A stretch of 52,602 bases of DNA from an uncultured Prevotella sp. (GCA_905234815.1 CAJOIX010000001.1:1-52602); one strand, 5' to 3'. Shown: positions 1 through 10,511, numbered from the stretch's first letter. Notes: generated by a model not told the origin, from the letters alone. A program made the numbers and translations.

Positions 1-485
1 ATTTGGTGCCACTCGTGTTCCAGAATCTGCTCGGTCTGCATATCTTTGGCATAGACCATCAGTCCAGAGGTATCGCGGTCAAGCCGGTGTACCACGTGGG
101 CTCGGCATTTCTGGTGGGTCTTCTGGAAATAATCGTCGAGCACCTGTTTCACGTTTAGCGAGGCGTGGCCTGCTGCCATAGAGAGAATACCTTCGCGTTT
201 CTCCACTACAACGAGATATTGATCTTCGTAAACGAGTTTCACGAATTTGTTCTTAAACGTGTCGTTACGTTTCGAGCGGCTCACCTGCACTTTCATGCCT
301 GGCTTCAGCGGGAAGTCGAATTGTGTCACTTGCCGGCCATCCACCTTGATGCCACGCCCCTGCAGGGTGGCCTTGACTTTTGTTTTCGACAGATGCAGAT
401 GCGTGAGCAACCATTCCAGCAGGGGTTGCGGTTGCTCTACTCGGTAGGTGTCGTAGGTGGGGTTGGATGTATTGAAAGCCTTCAT
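1..485 (-). CDS. RluA-family 23S/tRNA pseudouridine synthase, C-terminus cut by window edge
   Basis: Reading the minus strand from ATG at 485 gives an open frame to the window edge (about 161 residues), so the gene is partial. The N-terminal part (residues about 20-75) looks like an S4 RNA-binding domain, with VKATLQGRGIKVDGR and a basic stretch. It is followed by the start of the catalytic domain with VVHRLDRDTSGLMVYAK, the RluA signature whose Asp is the catalytic residue. The family isomerises uridine to pseudouridine in rRNA or tRNA. The target (RluC or RluD type) cannot be told from this part. The acyl-CoA synthetase ends 84 bases upstream on the same strand. Confidence 0.9.
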   Translation of the reverse strand, partial: MKAFNTSNPTYDTYRVEQPQPLLEWLLTHLHLSKTKVKATLQGRGIKVDGRQVTQFDFPLKPGMKVQVSRSKRNDTFKNKFVKLVYEDQYLVVVEKREGILSMAAGHASLNVKQVLDDYFQKTHQKCRAHVVHRLDRDTSGLMVYAKDMQTEQILEHEWHQ

Positions 486-569
486 GATTTGGCTAATTCA
501 CCATTGTATTGTTTCACTTTTTATCTTAGTTACAGAGGTGCAATCGTAGAATTGCGCATTGTAAAACGC

Positions 570-2198
570 TTAGACGCTTTCGAGCACACCATTCTTCCAG
601 TCGTAGAGAGCTGTTTCCTTGATTTTGACGTGGAGTTTCTTGCCGGTGGCATTGAATGGAATCTGCTTCACAAAACGGTAGTAGCGCGGGCGTTTGAAAT
701 TGGCAATTTCTTTGCTCTCTTTGCAGAACTGGTCGAGTTCTTCGGCTGTCACGCTCTCGTCTTCGGGCACGATATAGGCTGTGACGAGTTGACCGCGCAG
801 TTTGTCGGGTACGGAGGTGACGATGCAGTCTTTCACTTTGGGGTGCAGATTGAGCACAGCCTCCACTTCCGTCGGGTAAATGTTCTCGCCCGAGGAGATG
901 ATCATATCGTCTTTGCGGCCCACAATGGTAATATAGCCTTCGCTGTCCCATGTGGCCAAGTCGTTGGTATAGATGAATCCCTTGTAGTATTTTCGCTCGG
1001 TTTCAGCGGGATTGTTGTGGTAGATGAATGGAGATTTGGCTGGCGACGAGATGATTACTTCACCCACGTCGATGCCGTCCTGCAGCGCCAGTTCTTCAGG
1101 TTCGCCGCGGCGGTCTTCAAAGATTTTCACCACGCGCACATCGTCATCGACACACGAGCGGCCAGCGCTGCCGGCATGGGCGGGCAGATCGAACGGGCGG
1201 AGGAAAGTGTTCCAGAGCGTCTCGGTGGTGCCGTAGCCGTTGAAGATGTTGGGTGTGAGCACTTTCTGGTAGCGGATGCAGGCGGCACGCTCCAGCGGAC
1301 TGCCCATGGTGACAATGCCTTTGAGCGACGACAGGTCGTAGCCGTTCTGCTCCTGGCGGTCGGCCAGTTCTTCCAAGACGGTGGGCACGCCTACGATGAA
1401 CGTAATCTTGTATTGACTAACGTATTTAAGCGCTGTGGTGCCGTCGAACTTGCTCATGATGACCATGGCTGCTCCAGCATAGAGCGCAGGGCAGGGACCA
1501 GCACAGTGGAGTCCGCCACGGTGGAACCACGGAGTGGTGTTCATCGTCACGTCGAGATAGCTCATGGGGAAATGAATCATGATGTCATGGGCCGAGAGCA
1601 CCTCGTTTATGCTGGTGATGCAGGCACTCTTTGGGCGGCCGGTGGTGCCGCTGGTGTAGAGGCGGGCACTTTCCAGATAGATGTTGTAGGGAGTGGTGAG
1701 CACGGGCTCTTCGGCAGACGCCTCGCTCACATAGTCGCTGTAGGCAGTCACATCGGCGGTGCTCTCGTTTGCCGTGCTCAGCAGGCGCGCCGGCTTGTGC
1801 CGGGTTTGCTTCAAGGCTTCGAGCGCTATGGGCGAAGTCTTCACGCTGTTGATGAGTACCTTCGGCCGGGAGTCGTCAATGAGCCAAGCCATCTCGCCCA
1901 CGCTGGTGCGGAAGTTGATGGGGCAGCATACGGCTTGCAGCTTGTGGCAGGCCACATAGGCAAACACAAATTCGGGACAGTTCAGCAACTGAAGCATCAC
2001 CACATCGCCTCGGCCTACGCCGTCGGCCTGAAGTCTGTTGCACAGGCGGTTTACCTCTGCGTTCACCTCTTGGTAGGTCCACTGCCGCCGGGTGGGCGGG
2101 TCAATCAGCGCCAGGCGTGTGCCGTAGCGGCGCACATTGCGCATGAAACCCTCAATCCACGTATATCTACTCTCGAATAAATCTTTGAAATTGTCCAT
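570..2198 (-). CDS. AMP-dependent acyl-CoA synthetase (long-chain fatty-acid CoA ligase type)
   Basis: A class I adenylate-forming enzyme of 542 residues that would activate a carboxylic acid, probably a fatty acid, as acyl-AMP and then acyl-CoA. The P-loop-like A3 motif YTSGTTGRPK lies near residues 181-190, GYGTTET follows in the middle, and NDLATWDSEGYITIVGRKDD, then ISSGENIYPTEVE, mark the hinge and C-terminal domain. I chose the ATG at 2198 (MDNFKDLF), not an in-frame ATG 33 codons upstream, because the upstream residues are not family-like and a promoter lies between the two (-7 element at 2220-2227). No neighbour indicates the substrate. Confidence 0.9.
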   Translation of the reverse strand: MDNFKDLFESRYTWIEGFMRNVRRYGTRLALIDPPTRRQWTYQEVNAEVNRLCNRLQADGVGRGDVVMLQLLNCPEFVFAYVACHKLQAVCCPINFRTSVGEMAWLIDDSRPKVLINSVKTSPIALEALKQTRHKPARLLSTANESTADVTAYSDYVSEASAEEPVLTTPYNIYLESARLYTSGTTGRPKSACITSINEVLSAHDIMIHFPMSYLDVTMNTTPWFHRGGLHCAGPCPALYAGAAMVIMSKFDGTTALKYVSQYKITFIVGVPTVLEELADRQEQNGYDLSSLKGIVTMGSPLERAACIRYQKVLTPNIFNGYGTTETLWNTFLRPFDLPAHAGSAGRSCVDDDVRVVKIFEDRRGEPEELALQDGIDVGEVIISSPAKSPFIYHNNPAETERKYYKGFIYTNDLATWDSEGYITIVGRKDDMIISSGENIYPTEVEAVLNLHPKVKDCIVTSVPDKLRGQLVTAYIVPEDESVTAEELDQFCKESKEIANFKRPRYYRFVKQIPFNATGKKLHVKIKETALYDWKNGVLESV

Positions 2199-2219
2199 AG
2201 TATTGTTTTTATTTGGATG

Positions 2220-2251
2220 CAAATTTAAGGGGAAAGATTGAAACTGACAAA
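2220..2251 (-). promoter_or_regulatory. Bacteroidetes-type promoter of the acyl-CoA synthetase
   Basis: On the minus strand TTTG (2251-2248) is followed after 20 bases by TAAATTTG (2227-2220), matching the Bacteroidetes -33/-7 consensus. The start codon lies about 20 bases downstream, which supports the start at 2198. Confidence 0.6.
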
Positions 2252-2360
2252 TTGCAGCCGACAAACTATGATGCATTTGCCAAAAATACTTGTGCAAGTT
2301 TGAAGCGGAATTTTCCTAAAAACTACCCCCTGAAATCCGATAGCTGAAAGACCGATTTTC

Positions 2361-2441
2361 AAAAGCTATGCTTTTAGCGTCCAATAGCTATGCTTTTGCG
2401 CTCCAAAAGCATAGCTTTTACAAGGCAAAAGCATAGCTTTT
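2361..2441. repeat. 22-base-period palindromic array 1 (4 units)
   Basis: Four 15-base units start at 2361, 2383, 2405 and 2427, exactly 22 bases apart: AAAAGCTATGCTTTT, AATAGCTATGCTTTT, then two copies of AAAAGCATAGCTTTT. Spacers are AGCGTCC, GCGCTCC and ACAAGGC. The arms AAAAGC/GCTTTT are inverted around a three-base core. The core is TAT in the first two units and ATA in the last two, so the whole array is itself roughly palindromic. It lies between folC and the acyl-CoA synthetase. The rest of the 2252-2527 gap shows nothing recognisable. Confidence 0.9.
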
Positions 2442-2527
2442 GGAACGCAGTTTCTATATGATTGATTATCAAAGATTTATAAAATCGAAATTTGGAGATT
2501 TGCAGCAAGGTAGAAGTTTCGTTGCTG

Positions 2528-3940
2528 CTATTGCTGTGTGGGCGGCGTGCTGATGGCGGTGAGGAAGTCGGCAACTACGTAAGAACTGCCACCGACGAAG
2601 ATTACATCCTGCGGACCGGCTGCGGCGAGCGCTGCGCTGAATGCAGCGCGAACGGACTGGTAGGCCTCACCCTGCAAGCCGAGGGCTGCGGCTTGGCGCT
2701 GCAGTTCTTCAACTGCGATGGCCCGATGTGTGGCGGCCTGCGTCCAGTAGAACAAAGTTTCAGCGGTTGCTCCCGATTGTTTTTGCGAAGAATCGTTGGG
2801 CGATAGGTGTTGACCGATGAGGCGCAGCACGGTGGTGAGGTCCTTGTCATCGACCATGCCGAACACCATGTGTAATCGGGCTGACGGGTGGTGCGCGAGT
2901 GTTGTGAGTTGAGGAGCCAGATACTCCCACGCGGCGGCATTGTGGCCCGTGTCGCAGACAACGCGCCGCGCCGCTTCATTGTCGGATGAAGAACGGATGA
3001 ATATCTTTGGATATTTGTCTGTTGATTCTTTCTGCTCAAGGAAAAGTTCCTGCCAGCGGCCTTGCAGACCAGTGAGGTCGCAGACATGAGCGAGCGCTTG
3101 GCGCAGTTCAGCGGCCGATGGCTGCAACTGTTCAGGCAGTTGCGAAACGGCGCAGAGAATGGTGCGCAGGTTTTTCGACTGATAGTTGCCCTTCAGTTGG
3201 AAGTCTGCCGTTAGCGCTTCAAGGTCTGACAGTTCTTGCTCCTCAGCGAAAACGATAGGCGCTTGTTCTTCATGGGCCTTGGCCAGAAATACGGCCTTGG
3301 TCTCGGGTGTGGTTTCGCCAACCACTGCGGGCACTCCTCTTTTCACGATGCCGGCCTTCTCTGCAGCAATCTGTCTGAGGGTGGAGCCTAACAGATTGGT
3401 GTGGTCAAGCGAGATGTTTGTGATGACCGAGAGCATGGGACTGACAATGTTGGTAGAGTCGAGGCGACCGCCCAGTCCCACTTCAACAACGGCTACATCA
3501 ACCTTCTGCTGGGCGAAATAGCTGAAGGCCATTGCCGTGGTCAACTCAAAAAACGAGGGAGCCAGATGCTTTTCCATTCCCTCGGCTTCGGGCGCGGCGA
3601 GTGCGGCTTCCGTATATTGCTCCACGAATTGGATTACGTAGTCGTGCGCGATGGGCTGACCGTTCACACGGATACGCTCGGCAAAGTCAACAAGATGGGG
3701 CGAAGTGTAGAGACCAACCTTCAACCCTTTTTGCTGCAAGATGGCAGCCAATGAGTGCGATACCGACCCCTTGCCGTTGGTGCCAGCCACATGAATGATT
3801 TTGTATTGGCGGTGCGGGTGTCCGCACCATGCGTCCAATACCAGCATATTGCCCAACCCGGGCTTATACGCAGAAGCACCCACGTGTTCAAACACGGGAG
3901 TGCTTCGATAGAGATATTGTAGGGTTTCGGAGTAATTCAT
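2528..3940 (-). CDS. folC: Bifunctional folylpolyglutamate synthase / dihydrofolate synthase
   Basis: Adds glutamate to dihydropteroate and to folates in an ATP-dependent ligation in the cytosol. The Mur-ligase-type P-loop HVAGTNGKGSVSHSLAAIL is near the N-terminus. SPHLVDFAERIRVNG, the VEVGLGGRLDSTN motif and HTNLLGSTLRQIAAEKAGI follow, all typical of FolC. The start at 3940 (MNYSETLQYLY, 470 residues) is preferred over an in-frame ATG 19 codons upstream, since FolC proteins of this phylum begin with a similar MNYxETLxYL. It lies 79 bases after dnaJ on the same strand. The C-terminal third is loosely conserved, with a Gln/Ser-rich insertion. Confidence 0.93.
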   Translation of the reverse strand: MNYSETLQYLYRSTPVFEHVGASAYKPGLGNMLVLDAWCGHPHRQYKIIHVAGTNGKGSVSHSLAAILQQKGLKVGLYTSPHLVDFAERIRVNGQPIAHDYVIQFVEQYTEAALAAPEAEGMEKHLAPSFFELTTAMAFSYFAQQKVDVAVVEVGLGGRLDSTNIVSPMLSVITNISLDHTNLLGSTLRQIAAEKAGIVKRGVPAVVGETTPETKAVFLAKAHEEQAPIVFAEEQELSDLEALTADFQLKGNYQSKNLRTILCAVSQLPEQLQPSAAELRQALAHVCDLTGLQGRWQELFLEQKESTDKYPKIFIRSSSDNEAARRVVCDTGHNAAAWEYLAPQLTTLAHHPSARLHMVFGMVDDKDLTTVLRLIGQHLSPNDSSQKQSGATAETLFYWTQAATHRAIAVEELQRQAAALGLQGEAYQSVRAAFSAALAAAGPQDVIFVGGSSYVVADFLTAISTPPTQQ

Positions 3941-4019
3941 TGTAACAGGGAATTGAGCAGGATAATGTCCGGCGGGCATCTCAGCTGAAGGCTTCACTCT
4001 TTACGTATCACTCTTCGCT

Positions 4020-5180
4020 CTATAAAAACAGTTTCTTAAAGTGGTCGAAAATTGATTTCTTGGTGGCGCTGTCGCCCTTGAAATTGTCGCTCTGGCGCAT
4101 CCGTTCAATGGCTTCGCGCTCTTCGAACGAGAGGGTCTTTGGCACATAGACGCTGATGTTTACAATCAGATCGCCTATGCCTTGACCATATCCGCGCACG
4201 GCTGGCAAGCCCTTTCCGCGCAGACGGAGCGATTTGCCTGGCTGGGTGCCGCTCTCAATCTTTATGCGTACTTTCGTTCCATCGACCGTCGGAATCTCCA
4301 CTGCACCGCCAAGTGCAGCCGTGGGGAAGTCGAGCAGCAGGTTGTAGATGAGGTTCTGGCCGTCGCGAATGAAGGTGTTGTCGGGTTCTTCCTCGATAAA
4401 CACTTGAATATCGCCGTTCGGTCCGCCATGAGGTCCAGCGTTTCCTTTGCCCTGGGCTGTTACCACCATGCCATCGGCCACACCTGCAGGAATGTTGATT
4501 TCTACCAACTCTTCGCCTTTTTGCACACCTGTGCCGCCACATTCCTTACACTTGTTCTTGATCACTTTGCCTTCGCCATGGCAAGTGGGGCACTCTTGTT
4601 GTGTTTGCATCATGCCCAGAATGGAGCGCATGGTCTTCACCACGAAGCCCTGACCATGACACGTAGGACAGGTTTCAGAGCCGCTTCCTGCCTCAGCGCC
4701 AGTGCCGTGGCAGTGGGGGCAGGCAACATCCTTGCGCACCTTGAACTTCTTGGTGACACCCGTGGAAATCTCTTGCAGCGTCAGCCGTACCTTCAAGCGC
4801 AGGTCGTTGCCGCGATTGTGGGCATAGCTTCTGTGGCCACCTCCACCAAAGAAATCGCCGCCGCCTCCGCCGAAGAAGTCGCTAAACACGGAGCCGAACT
4901 GCGAGAAGATATCGTCCATGGAGAATCCTCCGCTCGAGAATCCTCCAAATCCGCCAGGTGCGTCGAAACCAAACTGGTCGTACTGCTGGCGCTTCTTCGG
5001 GTCGTGCAATACATCGTAGGCCTCGGCTGCTTCCTTGAATTTCTCCTCGGCTTCTTTGTTGCCTGGATTGCGGTCGGGGTGATATTTGATGGCAATCTTG
5101 CGATATGCCTTCTTTATCTCGTCCTCTGTTGCGTTTTTACTAACGCCGAGCACTTCATAGTAATCTCTCTTCTGTGCCAT
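4020..5180 (-). CDS. dnaJ: Chaperone DnaJ (Hsp40)
   Basis: Co-chaperone that stimulates DnaK ATP hydrolysis and delivers unfolded proteins. The J domain (residues 1-70) carries the invariant HPD in [11 protein letters not shown] Gly/Phe-rich linker (about 75-125) follows, then four CxxCxGxG zinc modules ([32 protein letters not shown]) and the C-terminal substrate-binding domains. The length of 386 is normal. The start at 5180 ([12 protein letters not shown]) fits the family and lies only 7 bases after the grpE stop, so the two genes form an operon. No CIRCE-like inverted repeat is visible upstream of grpE. dnaK is not in the window. Confidence 0.97.
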   Translation of the reverse strand: MAQKRDYYEVLGVSKNATEDEIKKAYRKIAIKYHPDRNPGNKEAEEKFKEAAEAYDVLHDPKKRQQYDQFGFDAPGGFGGFSSGGFSMDDIFSQFGSVFSDFFGGGGGDFFGGGGHRSYAHNRGNDLRLKVRLTLQEISTGVTKKFKVRKDVACPHCHGTGAEAGSGSETCPTCHGQGFVVKTMRSILGMMQTQQECPTCHGEGKVIKNKCKECGGTGVQKGEELVEINIPAGVADGMVVTAQGKGNAGPHGGPNGDIQVFIEEEPDNTFIRDGQNLIYNLLLDFPTAALGGAVEIPTVDGTKVRIKIESGTQPGKSLRLRGKGLPAVRGYGQGIGDLIVNISVYVPKTLSFEEREAIERMRQSDNFKGDSATKKSIFDHFKKLFL

Positions 5181-5187
5181 ATCTTTT

Positions 5188-5742
5188 CTATTGTCCCACT
5201 GCCACTTTGGCATGACGAATCACCTTGTCGTTCATCGTGTAGCCGGTTTGTATGCAGTCGATCACTTTTCCTTTCTTGTCGTCGCCCATGCCGGGAACCA
5301 TTGCCACGGCTTCATGGTAATCGACGTTGAAATCCTGATCGGTGGTGTCTATCTTCTTCACTCCGATTCCTTCGAGGGTGCTGACAAATTTTTTGAAGAT
5401 CAGTTCCATGCCCTCTCTGAAGGCTGTGGCATCGTCGGTCTGGTCGGCCAGTGCACGCTCAAAGTCGTCGAGGATGGGGAGCACTGCCTTCACAGTCGAT
5501 TCGCCGCCATTGAGAATGAGTTCGGTCTTCTCCTTGATGGTGCGTTTGCGGAAGTTTTCAAACTCAGCGGCCTTGCGCAGCAGTTGGTCTTTGAGGCTTT
5601 CGATTTCCTTTTGGGCTGCTTCCAGCGGGTCGCTGTCGGCTTGTTCGTTGTCGTCTGTGGTGGCTTCTTGTTCCGGTTGTTGTTCAGCAACTATTTCTTT
5701 ATCCTCTTCGTCAAGGATTTCTTCTTGTTCTTTTTTACTCAT
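5188..5742 (-). CDS. grpE: Nucleotide exchange factor GrpE
   Basis: Releases ADP from DnaK in the heat-shock chaperone cycle. The 184-residue protein has an acidic, Glu/Gln-rich, disordered N-terminus (about 1-55), a long coiled coil with [20 protein letters not shown], and the C-terminal beta domain with [20 protein letters not shown] and [17 protein letters not shown]. The start at 5742 (MSKKEQEEI) is chosen over an in-frame ATG 13 codons upstream that adds no family-like residues. It is the first gene of the grpE-dnaJ pair and lies 84 bases after the ABC-F gene. Confidence 0.97.
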   Translation of the reverse strand: MSKKEQEEILDEEDKEIVAEQQPEQEATTDDNEQADSDPLEAAQKEIESLKDQLLRKAAEFENFRKRTIKEKTELILNGGESTVKAVLPILDDFERALADQTDDATAFREGMELIFKKFVSTLEGIGVKKIDTTDQDFNVDYHEAVAMVPGMGDDKKGKVIDCIQTGYTMNDKVIRHAKVAVGQ

Positions 5743-5826
5743 AATGGTTAGATTTTTTATATATCTCTCAGCAAAGACCATGCCAAATTGGAGGCAGGCA
5801 TCGGGGCAAAGTTGAAAAGCGGGCTT

Positions 5827-7455
<1,629 letters not shown>

Positions 7456-7495
7456 CTATTTGACAATTTGCTGTTGTATGATTTTTTTCAGGGTG

Positions 7496-7527
7496 CAAAG
7501 GTACGATTTAGTGAGGACAAGGCAAAA
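7496..7527 (-). promoter_or_regulatory. Promoter of the ABC-F gene
   Basis: On the minus strand TTTTG (7527-7523), 19 bases, then TACCTTTG (7503-7496) match the Bacteroidetes consensus. The start codon is 53 bases further on. The surrounding 50 bases (about 7496-7547) are almost identical to 52003-52054, upstream of aroA. In the rest of the 7444-7925 gap, 7585-7640 holds AT-rich, degenerate copies of ATTTGAC, followed by array 2 and a terminator. Confidence 0.75.
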
Positions 7528-7736
7528 TGAAAGCTTGCTTTTATTTTCTTTGTCGAGCGCGAGGCCCTTATTTATTGGGCGTTTTGATTATTTGACAATT
7601 AGCCTATTTTACGATTTCACGATTTGACGATTTTACCATTTTCGGGTGTGTTTAATGGTTCCGGGACCAAAATTGGCGACGTGTAAAAACCGATTTACTA
7701 ACTCATTGAATGTCAGCGGGTTGAAAAATCAGTTTC

Positions 7737-7817
7737 AAAAGCTATGCTTTTGGCCTTCAAAAGGATAGCTTTTGGCATCTGAAAGCATAGCTTTTGGAGC
7801 GTAAAAGCATAGCTTTT
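7737..7817. repeat. 22-base-period palindromic array 2 (4 units)
   Basis: Units start at 7737, 7759, 7781 and 7803: AAAAGCTATGCTTTT, AAAAGGATAGCTTTT, GAAAGCATAGCTTTT, AAAAGCATAGCTTTT. Spacers are GGCCTTC, GGCATCT and GGAGCGT. The left flank is CAGTTTC and the right flank is GGAAAT. It lies between the ABC-F gene and the TPR gene, both on the minus strand. Confidence 0.9.
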
Positions 7818-7838
7818 GGAAATGGGGTGTATAAAAGA

Positions 7839-7872
7839 AAGAGGACAGCCCTTTTCGGGGGACTGTCCTCTT
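7839..7872 (-). terminator. Rho-independent terminator of the TonB-cluster operon
   Basis: AAGAGGACAG (7839-7848) pairs with CTGTCCTCTT (7863-7872) around an inner CCC/GGG stem. On the minus strand the hairpin is followed by TTCTTTT. It lies 53 bases after the TPR-protein stop codon. Confidence 0.8.
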
Positions 7873-7925
7873 GTGATATTTCTGTCAGCGCCAATGGCGT
7901 TTCAGCTGTGTTATTCAGCGGGAGT

Positions 7926-9362
7926 TTATTCAGCGGGAACCTCTTCTTCGGCGGGCATGGAGTCGAGTTCATGCTTGGCTTCTACGGCCTGCTTGGCGAG
8001 TGCGTTCTGCGGGTCGAGCTTCAAGAGCTTTTCGAAGTAGGGATATGCACCGTTGAGGTCTTTCTTGGTGTTCCAGATAATGTAGCCATAGTTCTTGTAG
8101 GCTGCTTTCAGGGCACCGAGTTCAGATTCGTCGCACTGCTTGGCTTCGAGTTCTTTGATCACGCGGCCGTAGTAGATCATGGCCTGGTCGTCGAGCTCAG
8201 CCTGGAAAGCAGCGTTTGCTGCCTGCAGGTTGGCGTAGTAGGAGATGGAGGGGAACTTCTTGCCCATGCTTTCGTAGATGGAGAAAGCTTTGTCGTAGTT
8301 GGCCTGTACGTTCTCGCCCTTGCCTGCTTTCTGGAGGTAGATGCCTGCCAATTTAGCATAGTCGGAAGGAGTGGTGGTGCTGGCACTGTTCATGTATTTC
8401 TCGCTCCATTCGAGGGCCTTGTCCTCATCGCCGGCAGCGGCATAGGTGTCGGAGATATACTGGTAGGGCTTGAAGTCTTTGTCGTTCATGGCGAAGGCTG
8501 TCTGGAACTGCTCGATGGCTTTTTCAAACTGCTTGTTGCCTTTCAGGGCCTGACCGTAGTAGATATAGTCGCGAGCTGATTTCTTGCAAGTGTCGGCCAT
8601 CACAGCCTCTGCATTCATCAGTGCCTCGGGATATTTCTCGGTGTCGGCAGCTGCCCAGAGCCCGATGCGGCGGAAGGTTACGTTGGTGGGGAACTTGGCT
8701 GCACCGAAGGTGGCCAGTTCGAGGGCTTCTTCCTTTTTGCTGTCCATGTAGGCAGATACGGCAAATTCAGCCAGTCGCCAGTCTTCAAGCTGTGCTTTGT
8801 CGGTCTTGGCGAAAGCATCGTAGGCACGCTTGTACTGACCGCCCTGATAGAAGGTGTGGGCTGCTTCGGCCTCAATGGGGTAGTCGGGGCGCACCTGCTT
8901 CAGCATTTCGTAGGCCTTGGCTGCTTCCTCGGGGTCACGCTTGCGGTACACGTTAGCAAGCGACATATAGCCTTGAGGGTTCTTGGGGTCCATGGTCATG
9001 GCCTGGCGGTACCACATGGCAGCGTTTCCGCCTTCGTCTTTCATGGCCTCGATGTCGCCGAGCAGACAGTAGGCATCGCCGTAGGTCTTGTTCTTGGCTA
9101 CAACCTGTTCGGCCACGAGCTTGGCTTCGTCAAAGTGCTTGTTGAGCAGATAGGTGTTGCCCAGTGCAACAAGAGCCTTGGGATTCTTCTTGAAGATTTT
9201 GTTGTAATCCTTCACCAGTGCCTTCAGTTGGTCGGCATTGTTGGTTTTAAGGGCTTTGTCGATAGGCTTGATCATTTCCTGATAGTTGGCTTCTTGAGCC
9301 GAGAGCGGAGTGGACAATACCATTGCCAGCACAGCCGCAAGGAGAAATTTGATTGCTTTCAT
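7926..9362 (-). CDS. Secreted tetratricopeptide-repeat protein of the TonB cluster
   Basis: A 478-residue protein with a clear signal peptide (MKAIKFLLAAVLAMVLSTPLSAQ) and no lipobox, so probably periplasmic. The body consists of TPR-like helical pairs, for example KNPKALVALGNTYLLNKHFDEA and PQGYMSLANVYRKRDPEEAAKAYEML, from about residue 55 to 460. The tail is acidic (PAEEEVPAE). It is the last gene of exbB-exbD-exbD-tonB-pstS-like-TPR and ends before a strong terminator. TPR proteins are scaffolds. A role in assembling or regulating the TonB complex is inferred from position only. Confidence 0.85.
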   Translation of the reverse strand: MKAIKFLLAAVLAMVLSTPLSAQEANYQEMIKPIDKALKTNNADQLKALVKDYNKIFKKNPKALVALGNTYLLNKHFDEAKLVAEQVVAKNKTYGDAYCLLGDIEAMKDEGGNAAMWYRQAMTMDPKNPQGYMSLANVYRKRDPEEAAKAYEMLKQVRPDYPIEAEAAHTFYQGGQYKRAYDAFAKTDKAQLEDWRLAEFAVSAYMDSKKEEALELATFGAAKFPTNVTFRRIGLWAAADTEKYPEALMNAEAVMADTCKKSARDYIYYGQALKGNKQFEKAIEQFQTAFAMNDKDFKPYQYISDTYAAAGDEDKALEWSEKYMNSASTTTPSDYAKLAGIYLQKAGKGENVQANYDKAFSIYESMGKKFPSISYYANLQAANAAFQAELDDQAMIYYGRVIKELEAKQCDESELGALKAAYKNYGYIIWNTKKDLNGAYPYFEKLLKLDPQNALAKQAVEAKHELDSMPAEEEVPAE

Positions 9363-9451
9363 TTTTCCTGATTTATTGTATTGTTAGTTGTTGTTGCCGT
9401 TTTGCTTCAGATTTTTGTGTTTCCTTTGCTTCGGTTGCTGTTTCCGTGGGA

Positions 9452-10414
9452 TTATTGCGTTTTAACGCTTACACGCTTGAAGGTGATGTCGCCGCGATAG
9501 GGCAGCAGTCCGGCCTTGAAAATGATGAGCTGGCCCTTGGGCTTGGCAATCCAGTTGGCGAAAGAGTAGGGCAGTGCGCGCTGCGGATCGACAAGGATGC
9601 AGTAGATGGTTCGTGCGAAGGGGTAGCGCCCGTCGAGCAGGTATGCTTGATAAGGCTTCCACGAATTTTCCCAAGTGGCCTTCTCCTGGGTGGACACCGA
9701 CATCACGTGGATGTTCTTGCGGAAGGTGGTGTTGGTCGAGTCGCGGCGGTCGTTCAGCCAGTTACTGCCAATCACACCGATTGCGTTAGGCGTCTGGTCA
9801 ACGTATTCCACCACTTCTTTCGATGTTTTGGCTGCCACGATGTTCGGACTCTCTATCTGTCGGCCTTCCATGATGGAATCGACTACATAGCGCAGTGTGG
9901 CCGAGAGCTTGTTGTCGAATACCACTTCAATGTCGCCTTTGGTCGAACTTGGGTTCAGTTCGCTCCATTTAGTCACCTCGCCCGAGAGAATGCGTTTGAT
10001 GTCGTTCACACTTATGCAGGTGTCGGGGTTAGAGAGATTGGAGATAAATGCGAGCCCGTCGTAGCCAATAGGGAATACCTCGGGCAGCTGTTTGAGCGTT
10101 TTCAGGTAAGCTGTTTCTTGCTGGGTGAGCGCTCGCGAGGTGATGTACAGACACGATTTCAGCTTGTTGATCGAGTCCATGGCCGCGGTTTCGTCGATAT
10201 AGAGTGGCTCGAGATGAGCCTGGGGATATTCAAATTCAAATTGTTCGCGCAGTTCTTCGATGATGGGCGCGAGACTCTCATCGGCCACAAACTGGATGGT
10301 GCCCGATGTGGGTGTGTCGGTTCTTCCGCCACGGTTGTCGCCATTGCTGCAGGCTGTGAAGCTCAATGTGAGTGCAATAGCAAGAATAAGATAGTATATG
10401 CTGTATTTCTGCAT
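9452..10414 (-). CDS. PstS-like substrate-binding lipoprotein
   Basis: A 320-residue protein with a signal peptide ending in a lipobox (LTLSFTACSNG), so probably lipid-anchored. The mature part resembles the PBP-like phosphate-binding fold: GTIQFVADESLAPIIEELREQFE at the start, GYDGLAFISNL, NDIKRILSGEVTKWSELNP and NAIGVIGSNW, which recall PstS. The usual PstS TGAG-type phosphate loop is not obvious. The start at 10414 (MQKYSIYY) is preferred because it begins the signal peptide. No pstCAB permease is nearby. It sits between tonB and the TPR gene, so its ligand and partner are unclear. Confidence 0.8.
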   Translation of the reverse strand: MQKYSIYYLILAIALTLSFTACSNGDNRGGRTDTPTSGTIQFVADESLAPIIEELREQFEFEYPQAHLEPLYIDETAAMDSINKLKSCLYITSRALTQQETAYLKTLKQLPEVFPIGYDGLAFISNLSNPDTCISVNDIKRILSGEVTKWSELNPSSTKGDIEVVFDNKLSATLRYVVDSIMEGRQIESPNIVAAKTSKEVVEYVDQTPNAIGVIGSNWLNDRRDSTNTTFRKNIHVMSVSTQEKATWENSWKPYQAYLLDGRYPFARTIYCILVDPQRALPYSFANWIAKPKGQLIIFKAGLLPYRGDITFKRVSVKTQ

Positions 10415-10423
10415 GGTTGAATG

Positions 10424-10468
10424 TAAAAAAATATTCGTCAGGAGTGACGCTTGCACGCACCCCTGACG
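10424..10468 (-). terminator. Hairpin between tonB and the PstS-like gene
   Basis: CGTCAGG (10436-10442) pairs with CCTGACG (10462-10468) and inner bases extend the stem. On the minus strand the hairpin is followed by AATATTTTTTT. It probably attenuates or terminates transcription between tonB and the downstream two genes, which would give them lower expression than the exbBD-tonB part. Confidence 0.65.
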
Positions 10469-10511
10469 AAACATTTTAAAGAGATTTATTTCATTTCAGA
10501 AATGTTCATGA

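Noticed and set aside
165..2180. A 671-codon open frame on the plus strand
   Set aside because: It lies opposite the acyl-CoA synthetase and the pseudouridine synthase genes, matches no family, and is His/Val/Phe-rich in the way of antisense shadows in GC-rich codon positions.
5743..5826. A CIRCE operator before grpE-dnaJ
   Set aside because: The 84-base gap has no TTAGCACTC-like inverted repeat.
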